From Bremia lactucae (lineage: Eukaryota; Oomycota; Peronosporomycetes; Peronosporales; Peronosporaceae): a stretch of 25,201 nucleotides of DNA. The stretch is taken from the NCBI RefSeq assembly GCF_004359215.1, contig NW_027152052.1, positions 219,024 to 244,224 of the forward strand. The letters run 5' to 3'. The translations under genes were made by a program, and so were the position numbers. The notes under the pieces are model-generated. The model did not search any database. It was not told the origin of the DNA and was given only the letters and a program-made list of their open reading frames with translations. Below are positions 19,276-25,201 of the stretch, in pieces (within the stretch, counting starts at the first letter, position 1; each line of letters starts with the position of its first letter).

Positions 19276-19747
19276 TGTAATGGGGCACACATCAGTTGGA
19301 GAGCCGTTGTTGTGGTACATTTACTTTATGGGTAAAACACCCTATCCAATTTTAAAATAGTTAGTTACTTGAATCCCATTTATTATGGATAACAAATGTG
19401 GTCGCCGCCAGATATAAATCTGTCGGCCAAAATCTATTTTAATTTAGCTAGGGTAAGGTTTTTAGATTCGAATAGTTAAATATAGTGCAGTTCCCCTTTT
19501 GATCTTTAAGCGTCAAGTGCCTCCCTAAGGTTTGCGCATTGATCTGTAAGAGATAGGAGCCTTTCTAAGGTATATCCTCTTGGGCACTAGTTGCCACTTG
19601 GTTTTACGACCCTCTAAATTCCTTGTACTAGGATTCCTTAAGCTTTATAAGCTTGTACGACTCCCTAAGTGATTAAACCCATTAGTCAATAGAAGTAAGT
19701 GATTTTCGGAGTTCCTCTGACTTTAGGAGCGAGGTAGCTCCGCTAAA
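19276..19747 (+). repeat. 3' LTR-A of element A
   Basis: Starts TGTAATGGGGCACAC at 19276 and ends GCTCCGCTAAA, where the 5' copy has GCTCCGCTACA. It is about 472 bp. Substitutions and small indels against the 5' LTR are common throughout, in contrast to the near identity of the palindrome arms. Confidence 0.88.
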
Positions 19748-19921
19748 GAGGTGCCTCATTTTCACGGTAATCAGTCCAGGTTGGGTATTACTGAAGCAGT
19801 TCTAGCGAAACGTGACCCATTTTACCTGGCAGCACGTCGTGGTTCGTTTAATAGCCACGCACGTACTATCCAACCTGGACATGTTAAAGAAAGATGGCCA
19901 GCATATTTCTGGGATGAATGA
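19748..19921 (+). pseudogene. 3' half of an ORF split by element A
   Basis: Open frame from the LTR edge, starting VPHFHGNQSRLGITEAVLAK, through HVKERWPAYFWDE to TGA at 19919-19921. With the GAGGT duplication counted once, it continues the frame of 12144-12247, so element A interrupted a coding sequence. The C-terminal end lies 12 bp before a solo LTR-B. I do not recognise the protein. It may be a lost host gene or an older transposon ORF. Confidence 0.5.
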
Positions 19922-19933
19922 CATGACGTAATT

Positions 19934-20385
19934 TGAAACGGGGCACTACGACTTGAACTGCTTCAGTACAAGTCCACTTCGCACTGCTTCAGTTGCGAGT
20001 GGTGCCTCACGTTATTTCACGTACACTAGTACGTGCAGAGGAAGACTTCTTTTTAAGACAACTAGCTTAAAGAGGATTAAATGAAAACTGTATTAATATA
20101 ATTAAGGATCTCTTCTTTCTGTCCGTTAATGCTAACTTAAGTATAAACTAATAATTTACACGCAATTGAAATCTTATCTTATCTTATCTGTCTCTCTCTT
20201 TTGTTCACATCTACAGCTGATTAGTCTGCGGAAAAATAGATATAATAGCCTATACCTATTTATGGATAAAATTTCTGAACATTACTATATAAAGTAATAT
20301 CCTCCAAATATTATCTACCTTTTAAATAATATATTAATTAACAACCTTTGAGTGTTAAATTCCTGTAACGATATACCCCGTTACA
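19934..20385 (-). repeat. Solo LTR-B with TAATT target-site duplication
   Basis: 452 bp, starting TGAAACGGGGCAC and ending CCCCGTTACA on the plus strand. It is flanked by TAATT at 19929-19933 and TAATT at 20386-20390. The perfect 5-bp duplication and lack of internal sequence mark a solo LTR left by LTR-LTR recombination. Strand is given relative to LTR-B at 4839. It ends 26 bp from the stop codon of the neighbouring host gene. Confidence 0.9.
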
Positions 20386-20411
20386 TAATTTGTCAAGAGC
20401 TTGTTACCAAA

Positions 20412-21745
20412 TTAATGATATTTGTGCAATACAACCAATAATTTGAGCAATGCATCAGGATTAAAGCACGTCTTAAATTGTTTATTAACGTGATTAGATG
20501 AGCTAATTTTGTGTGATATTACAGTTTGTTTAATGATGGCTTCTACTTCACTCATAGCCTTATCTAAAACCGAGCATTTTTTTACCTTAAGTGCCAGCTG
20601 TGCGAATTCCTAGTAAATACAAATGCCTTTATTTAACCCATTTAGACCAATAGCTACAATTAACAAGTTGCATACCTAATACAGCATTCGCGAACCCCCC
20701 ATAGTTAAAATGTTCGAGTTTACACGATTGTTGGCGATGAACCCGGAGCGCGCTTGTAGCATTGCGGAGAAGGTTCACTAATTGCTTTAGGACTAGGTGA
20801 TGACTTATCACCAGATGCAGCAGACCGACTCCCATTAGGCACCGATACATGAGCGGTCGGATCTCTTGCAGGCGAGAGTGGTGGCGTCTCTCTTCCGTTC
20901 CTTTTGCAATCGATGGATGATTCCGAGACCGACGGCATCATATTTTCACCTTGACTAGTCCCGCATGCATACTGCTTTTTACCAAATCCATATTGGGCGA
21001 CGATCTCGCCCCGTAGTATTAAAATAATTCGGTAGAGCACAGATGCGAGCACGACAGAGCCCAGCAGAAGCGTGTAAAAAATGGTGGTCAGTACCACGCT
21101 GGGACGCAGCTCACCGTTCCTAGTCATTGCATTGCCAACGTTAGGAACAATATTAAGCTCTGCGTCTGTTGTGGCGGTTGCAGCAGCTTCAGCTGCTTGC
21201 ACATGCTGCCGCTCCAGCTCCGTCTCCAATAGATGAATGGTCTCCAGGCGGCTTTCAGCGATGCGCGTGATATTTTCCACCTGATATCATTAGATATGCG
21301 CAATGCTACCATTCACACAAAGCCACTTAAACAACAATTCAAATAGATTTACCTGTAGATGAAGGACCATCACATCATCCTTTAGCGTCTCGCGCTGTTG
21401 TGTGAGCGCTTCGATTTCCGGACTAAGCATCTGATGCAGCGCAAAGGTGCCTACAATTCCTACCAGAAGCAATGCAAAAATAACAGAAAGACCGCTTGCT
21501 GCTCTACTCGTGGGTAATCCCAATGAAAAGCGAATAAGGCAGCGCCTGACGCGTAGAAAGAGTCGCTGAACACCACGTGAGCAGCCGCCAGAGGTGGCTG
21601 TTGCGGTTGATAGAAGCTTGCCAGATTTAGCGTTATCACCGGAATCCGAGAGGAATGAATAATTTTCCTCTAAAATGTTGACGCTTACGCTTGGCGGATG
21701 GGCAGAAGCAGTCATGGCAGCGTTAGCCGTGGCGGAGGAAGCCAT
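20412..21745 (-). CDS. Two-TM coiled-coil membrane protein, spliced, unknown function
   Basis: Exon 1 is 21745-21353 (131 codons), with an intron 21352-21281 (72 nt, GTAAAT...TATCAG) in phase 0. Exon 2 is 21280-20726 (185 codons). A likely third exon is 20609-20412 (65 codons plus stop), joined by a 116-nt intron (GTGTAA...TTTACTAG) in phase 0; without it the protein ends at 20720. Exon 1 has a Ser/Ala-rich N-terminus, a basic segment (RLFLRVRRCLIR) and TM1 (ASGLSVIFALLLVGIVGTFA). A charged coiled coil crosses the first splice site (EIEALTQQRETLKDDV; RLETIHLLETELERQHVQ). Then come TM2 (VVLTTIFYTLLLGSVVLASV) and a Ser/Pro-rich tail. The exon 3 peptide contains MSEVEAIIKQTV. No family is recognised; topology suggests a coiled coil between two membrane passes. 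Confidence 0.7.
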
Positions 21746-21899
21746 CGAGGAGATTATTTTTTAGCAACCCAGAACCAATGTACCGATTACTAAAATTGAC
21801 GAGACATGAACAACCAAATTACTATGTAAAATTTGCACGCCCACATCTGCAAAACTATGGACTTCATCACTTAAAAGCAAAGCATATTAATAAGAGGCG

Positions 21900-23555
21900 T
21901 TAGCGACTACAGCTGCGGTCATCATTAAAATGACGACGGCGCGACAAGGAGCGGCGTCTCCGTAGGCTGCGAGATGATTTATAATAAGAGCGCGAGCGAG
22001 AGCGCGAGCGAGAGCGCGAGCGAGAGCGCGAATATAGACTGAACCGCGACGACGCCGAATCTTTTGATCGAGATCTTTTTGTCAATATCAAGTGAGACCT
22101 ACGCGAACGCAATTTTTGGTGCCGTGGAACGCGTGAGTCTGTGGAAGCGACACTTTCACAACTTTCGTAATGAGCACTGCGCGGCTTACGCTTGCGAGAT
22201 TTTGCTAGCTTGTCTGTCGCGGAGGGCTCACGGGATTCGCGATTTTCTCGTATTTTCTTCCTAACTGCCTGCGCGGCTGGTAAGTCTTCTTGCTCTTGGA
22301 CTCTTGGTGTCGGGATTGGCTCGTTCTTATCTCTGCAGATTTCAGTCATCATGCCCAGCTTCGTTTCATCGATTGTGCTCGTTGATAAAGAAAGGGCGCC
22401 CAGTTCTTCCTTCTTATCCGGGTCCGAATTAGTCACTGAACCAATTGTAGAAATATTTTCATTCTGTTCGCCTTCATTCACAGCGGAGCGCACAGACGAC
22501 TGACAAATAGGTGGCTTTCCTTCCTTCACTTTTTCTTTAATAATGTTGCTTTGCGTATCACGGTATCCGCCAGCCTTAGGACAGGCATGTGAGCTTGGAC
22601 TTAATTTAGAACTACCAGGGGAAAGTACGCTTGATCGCCGTGACACTTGCATTTTAGCTGAGGTACCTTTCCCAGAGCGGCAATCGTTCCGTATTCCCAC
22701 ACTATGTGAATGAAAGTTGGAGTTGCTAGACGCACTTGAACTTCTGCTGCTAGAAAAATCAGAGGCTGAACAAGACTTTGAGCGGCGCTGTCGCATTTCA
22801 GCCGAGAGCGACGAACGCATGTGCCGTGCCTTTTCTCTGTAGTGTGATCTAGTTTTTGATTCGTGAGAAGCCTTGATATTTACACGATCACGACTATTAT
22901 GGCCACGGCTGCTTAAATTTCGACAAGAGCTATTGCGCGAGCGCGACCTGGATCGACAATGAGAGGAAAAGCGGTCAGCCCTAGCAGGTAGCATCTTCTC
23001 GAAAAGTACACTTTGCAAAGGTGCTTTCGCTCTACCCTTCAATTCCCTATCTCTTTTTTCCTGCCTTCCTTGACGACGTCGCTCTTTAATTGCAGCGTCA
23101 AAACTTTCGCCGGCTTCATAGTCCGCGGCGATGCCAAAGGCTTCTTTAATTTTTGTGTCTTTTTCTTCATTTCGCCTCTGCCCAGCGCGTGAGCTATCAT
23201 TGTCTAGAATCTCGTCTACTTTGACTTCATCTAGGCGCGAGAGCAGCCGCCCCCGCTCTCTCTCAATCTTGCTATGGATCTCCTCGGATTCGCATCCGCG
23301 AGCCTCCATTGCTAAGGATAACTCCATTAGATGAAGCTCTACCTTACGCTTTCTTTCGTGCAGCAGAATCTTCGGGTTCGGTGCTAGATTGTTCCCACCG
23401 CCTCCACGTGAACCAAAAACTCCAGAGACATCTCCACCCTTGTTCCGAGCAAGCGTTTGCCGCGCGCGTGACGCATCAATAAAACTAAGGTTGCGCTGCA
23501 CGTAGCCATTTGTGCCAGAGCCGCGCACAGTGCGCAGACCGATGCCATTATACAT
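21900..23555 (-). CDS. CWC21/SRRM2-type spliceosome protein with RS tail
   Basis: 551 aa, single exon. The N-terminus MYNGIGLRTVRGSGTNGYVQ is the signature of the SRRM2/SRm300 and yeast Cwc21 family, which binds Prp8 and Snu114 in the activated spliceosome. A cwf21-like helical block follows (NPKILLHERKRKVELHLMEL, then ARGCESEEIHSKIERERGRL; residues about 58-105). Then comes KIKEAFGIAADYEAGESFD, also found in animal SRRM2. The rest is disordered, Ser/Arg/Lys-rich, ending in an (SR)n run and RRRRSLSRRRHF. It is much shorter than vertebrate SRRM2 but far longer than yeast Cwc21. Nuclear pre-mRNA splicing role inferred. The start is supported because the family begins exactly at MYNGIGL. It lies 154 bp upstream of the next same-strand gene. 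Confidence 0.9.
   Translation of the reverse strand: MYNGIGLRTVRGSGTNGYVQRNLSFIDASRARQTLARNKGGDVSGVFGSRGGGGNNLAPNPKILLHERKRKVELHLMELSLAMEARGCESEEIHSKIERERGRLLSRLDEVKVDEILDNDSSRAGQRRNEEKDTKIKEAFGIAADYEAGESFDAAIKERRRQGRQEKRDRELKGRAKAPLQSVLFEKMLPARADRFSSHCRSRSRSRNSSCRNLSSRGHNSRDRVNIKASHESKTRSHYREKARHMRSSLSAEMRQRRSKSCSASDFSSSRSSSASSNSNFHSHSVGIRNDCRSGKGTSAKMQVSRRSSVLSPGSSKLSPSSHACPKAGGYRDTQSNIIKEKVKEGKPPICQSSVRSAVNEGEQNENISTIGSVTNSDPDKKEELGALSLSTSTIDETKLGMMTEICRDKNEPIPTPRVQEQEDLPAAQAVRKKIRENRESREPSATDKLAKSRKRKPRSAHYESCESVASTDSRVPRHQKLRSRRSHLILTKRSRSKDSASSRFSLYSRSRSRSRSRSRSRSYYKSSRSLRRRRSLSRRRHFNDDRSCSR
21987..22032. repeat. 12-bp minisatellite encoding the (SR)n tail
   Basis: About 3.5 tandem copies of a GCGCGAGCGAGA-type unit, in frame, giving alternating Ser-Arg in the splicing factor C-terminus. 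The unit length keeps the frame, so copy number could vary without breaking the gene. Confidence 0.85.
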
Positions 23556-23581
23556 GATGGGTGATAGTGGTAATTGGATGA

Positions 23582-23614
23582 CACGTGCTATAAACTCTTT
23601 TTTCTATTTATATA
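23582..23614 (-). promoter_or_regulatory. Possible promoter elements of the CWC21-type gene
   Basis: On the minus strand a TATA-like TATATAAATAG (23614-23604) lies about 50 bp before the ATG, with a palindromic CACGTG at 23587-23582. Both are motif matches only. Only 195 bp separate the ATG from the LTR at 23751. Confidence 0.35.
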
Positions 23615-23767
23615 TGACTTGTGTCTGCGGATTAAATGAGTTTTACAGAAATCCTAGAAATGACAAATTTAGCGTTGTAAGAAAAATGTATGTCTTGCTT
23701 CCAGTAATAACTAAAGGAGGAAAATTGGAAAATAAAGAACACATATAAATTGTAGCGGGGAACTGCC

Positions 23768-23881
23768 GACTTGTACTGCTTCAGTACAAGTCCGCTTCGC
23801 ACTACTTCAGTGCGAGTGGAGCTTCACGTACACCAGTACGTGCAGAGGAAGATCCTCTTTAAAACACGTGCTTTAAAGAGG
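23768..23881. repeat. Array of four perfect stem-loops at the LTR-B end
   Basis: Stems: 23768-23777/23783-23792 (10 bp, loop GCTTC); 23798-23803/23809-23814 (6 bp, loop ACTTC); 23825-23831/23836-23842 (7 bp, loop ACCA); 23854-23863/23872-23881 (10 bp, loop of 8). The same array recurs at 19950-20075 and 24280-24400 with changes mostly in loops. Confidence 0.85.
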
Positions 23882-24226
23882 GTTAAAAGTAATGTAGGCG
23901 GGCACGTCGTAATGCGGCCACGCTCTACTTAGACACACACCCTAGCACAGCGAGGAAGCGGTTTAACCTGCTTCTCTTGCGTGCAGTCAGGTAGTAGTGG
24001 TGGGCGCGTAAGCGACCTCACCCAACACACTAAGTACTCTGGTTAAAATCGTCACAAGAACAAATCCGTCTCCTCGTGCGCACTTTCCAAGTAGGAAGTA
24101 GTTTTTATACTGATTTATATTTAATCGTATTAAATATAAATACCTATTTTTACCAATTAAAATGTCATCTCTATAGATAACACTTAATATGTATTGCGAG
24201 CGTATCTTTCTCGATATCTTGCGTAA

Positions 24227-24262
24227 CGGATGACGCTAGCCGTCATCACGGATGACGCTAGC
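24227..24262. repeat. 14-bp direct repeat with internal palindrome
   Basis: CGGATGACGCTAGC occurs at 24227-24240 and 24249-24262, separated by CGTCATCA. GATGACG-CTAGC-CGTCATC also forms a 7-bp stem. It abuts the next LTR start. Confidence 0.75.
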
Positions 24263-24715
24263 TGTAACGAGGCACTACGACTTGTACTGTTTCAGTACAA
24301 GTCCACTTCACACTGCTTCAATTGTGAGTGGTGCCTTTCGTTAGGTGACGTACACTGTACGTGCAGAGGAAGACTTCCCTTAAGATAAGTTAACTTAAGA
24401 GGGTAAAATGAAAACTGTATTAATATAGTTAAGTGTCTCTTAATCTATCTTTGTAAATGCTGACTTAACTATAACCTAATACTAAACATGTAAATGAATT
24501 CTTATCTCAATCTTATCTTGTAACTCTCTTTGATCACTTCTACAGCTGATTTGTCTGCGGAATAAATAGACATAATGGTCTATACCTATTTATGGACAAG
24601 AATTCAGGATATTACTATATAAAGTAATATCCTCCAAATATTATCTATCTTTTAGATAATATATTATTTAACAACCTTTAAGTGTTACTTTCATGTAACG
24701 ATACACCCCGTTACA
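24263..24715 (-). repeat. LTR-B copy, probable 3' LTR of a minus-strand element running off the window
   Basis: Plus-strand ends are TGTAACGAGG and CCCCGTTACA, 453 bp. Read on the minus strand it begins TGTAACGGGGTGTATCG like the LTR at 4839. There is no 5-bp duplication (CTAGC before, TCACC after), consistent with internal element sequence on its right. The opposite orientation (5' LTR of a plus-strand element) is possible because a plus-strand ORF follows. Confidence 0.75.
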
Positions 24716-24728
24716 TCACCCCTCCCTT
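24716..24728 (-). promoter_or_regulatory. Likely polypurine tract next to LTR-B
   Basis: On the minus strand AAGGGAGGGGTGA directly precedes TGTAACGGGG. This purine run at an LTR edge is what marks a 3' LTR of a minus-strand element. No TGG-type primer site is seen on the plus strand here. Confidence 0.5.
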
Positions 24729-24834
24729 AAACGACAATCACTCTGAATGTCATTAGATGGAGTGGTCGCTATGTGACCACTTAATTTTTAAAATGATTTT
24801 GATTGGTCAGATCCATCATTTTAAGTTCCATCGC

Positions 24835-25201
24835 ATGAAGAAACAATTCATGCGGGGTGATGATAGTGCTGCGCCTTCGGCTGCGGTTCGTGCAGCCGCG
24901 GGTGACGCACTGCTATCTCTTGCGGTAGACGTTCCGTCTACCGTAGTGTCTTCCACTCGCACAACACTAGATGTTGCGAGTGCACGTGGTGATTCACCAC
25001 GTGAATACGACCCCTCTTTGGAGGTCGACTACGAGTGCGAGTCGGATGAAGTGGCCGACTCGGGGAGAATGGAACAGTCGCCTGATATCCGTCAGGCGGC
25101 TGACTATGAGCCTTCGAATGAGAGGGCTCATTCTGATAGACGTGTAAACAGTCTATTTGGATCCGACGATGAGGATGATCCCTCATCGCCCGTACGATCT
25201 C
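24835..25201 (+). CDS. Acidic disordered ORF, open at window end
   Basis: Starts at ATG 24835 (MKKQFMRGDDSAAPSAAV) and stays open for 122 codons to the last base. It is Ala/Ser-rich, then strongly acidic: SPREYDPSLEVDYECESDE and VNSLFGSDDEDDPSSP. The minus frame opposite it is H/P/R-rich, as expected of a shadow. SLFGSDDEDD resembles ALFGEGDGEGE in the ORF at 1-501, so a full version probably continues into a coiled coil. It is either a gag N-terminus of a plus-strand element or, given the adjacent purine tract, an opposite-strand accessory ORF of a minus-strand element. There are no membrane segments or signal peptide. Confidence 0.55.
   Translation, partial: MKKQFMRGDDSAAPSAAVRAAAGDALLSLAVDVPSTVVSSTRTTLDVASARGDSPREYDPSLEVDYECESDEVADSGRMEQSPDIRQAADYEPSNERAHSDRRVNSLFGSDDEDDPSSPVRS

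Larger units (their letters stand above)
12248..19747 (+). mobile_element. Ty3/Gypsy chromovirus-type insertion (element A), non-autonomous
   Basis: Bounded by LTR-A at 12248-12732 and 19276-19747, and flanked by GAGGC (12243-12247) and GAGGT (19748-19752), a 5-bp target-site duplication with one transition. Order inside: possible PBS, gag, CCHC knuckle, DSGA protease, RT, RNase H, integrase, GPY/F, chromodomain, then an opposite-strand ORF, a purine tract and the 3' LTR. The LTRs differ at roughly one base in ten over their first 140 bp plus indels, so the insertion is old. Every coding domain is frameshifted. Confidence 0.85.
23751..24262 (-). repeat. LTR-B-related sequence, diverged or truncated
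   Basis: Starts TGTAGCGGGGAACTGCCG and matches the hairpin-rich end of LTR-B to about 23890, then diverges. 23890-24226 is non-coding with AT-rich stretches. No clean second terminus is visible before the next LTR at 24263, so this is either a truncated LTR or a variant whose end was replaced. Strand as for the LTR-B at 24263. Confidence 0.6.

Noticed and set aside
20629..20850. Minus-strand 73-aa ORF overlapping the membrane-protein gene
   Set aside because: It overlaps exon 2 of the better-supported spliced gene in another frame and has no features of its own.
21987..22032. CRISPR-like repeats
   Set aside because: Short in-frame 12-bp minisatellite in a coding region with no spacers; explained by Ser-Arg repeats.
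22064..23334. Plus-strand ORFs at 22064-22264, 22192-22503 and 23131-23334
   Set aside because: All lie opposite the clearly coding CWC21-type gene and are Ser/Leu/Phe-rich shadows of its Arg/Glu/Lys codons.
24938..25186. Minus-strand 82-aa H/P/R-rich ORF
   Set aside because: Composition is that of a shadow of the acidic plus-strand ORF at 24835. No pol motif is seen on this strand.

Overview
The window looks like oomycete nuclear DNA (Phytophthora or downy-mildew type). The basis is compact host genes, one 72-nt intron, and decayed Ty3/Gypsy chromovirus-like elements whose gag, protease, RT, RNase H and integrase motifs resemble oomycete retroelements. Species cannot be fixed from sequence alone. 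Two LTR families recur. LTR-A (TGTAATGGGG...TACA, about 485 bp) and LTR-B (TGTAACGGGG..., 390-450 bp) both show 5'-TG/CA-3' type ends. A 100-N run at 134-233 is an assembly gap.

Layout: 1-501 is an edge-truncated acidic, coiled-coil ORF. 447-4004 is a degraded plus-strand Gypsy pol (element C). About 4010-4811 is an inverted zinc-knuckle plus protease fragment on the minus strand. 4839-5226 is an LTR-B followed by a decayed plus-strand gag (element B), which is cut at 6729. From 6729 to 16538 there is a giant imperfect palindrome. A 3,685-bp arm (6729-10413, minus-strand gag to RNase H) is the near-perfect, indel-free inverse of 12854-16538. The 2.4-kb spacer holds a diverged LTR-A fragment and a 1,024-bp tandem duplication. 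The right arm belongs to element A (12248-19747), a recognisable 7.5-kb insertion with two LTRs and a decayed target-site duplication (GAGGC/GAGGT). Its order is gag, zinc knuckle, protease, RT, RNase H, integrase, GPY/F and chromodomain, followed by a frameshifted ORF on the opposite strand just before the 3' LTR. Element A has split an older reading frame whose two halves remain in frame across the insertion.

19934-20385 is a solo LTR-B with a perfect TAATT duplication. Two minus-strand host genes follow. One is a spliced two-TM coiled-coil protein of unknown function (20412-21745). The other is a CWC21/SRRM2-type splicing factor with an RS tail (21900-23555). LTR-B sequences resume at 23751, 196 bp upstream of the splicing-factor start codon. 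The window ends in an open acidic ORF (24835 onward) lying next to, and on the opposite strand from, an LTR-B with an apparent polypurine tract.

All retroelement coding regions contain stops or frameshifts and none looks autonomous. The two host genes look intact. The most notable signals are the palindrome with shared inactivating mutations, two short template-switch-like hairpin insertions (12831-12861 and 17138-17200), the opposite-strand ORFs next to 3' LTRs, and the reconstructable target gene.
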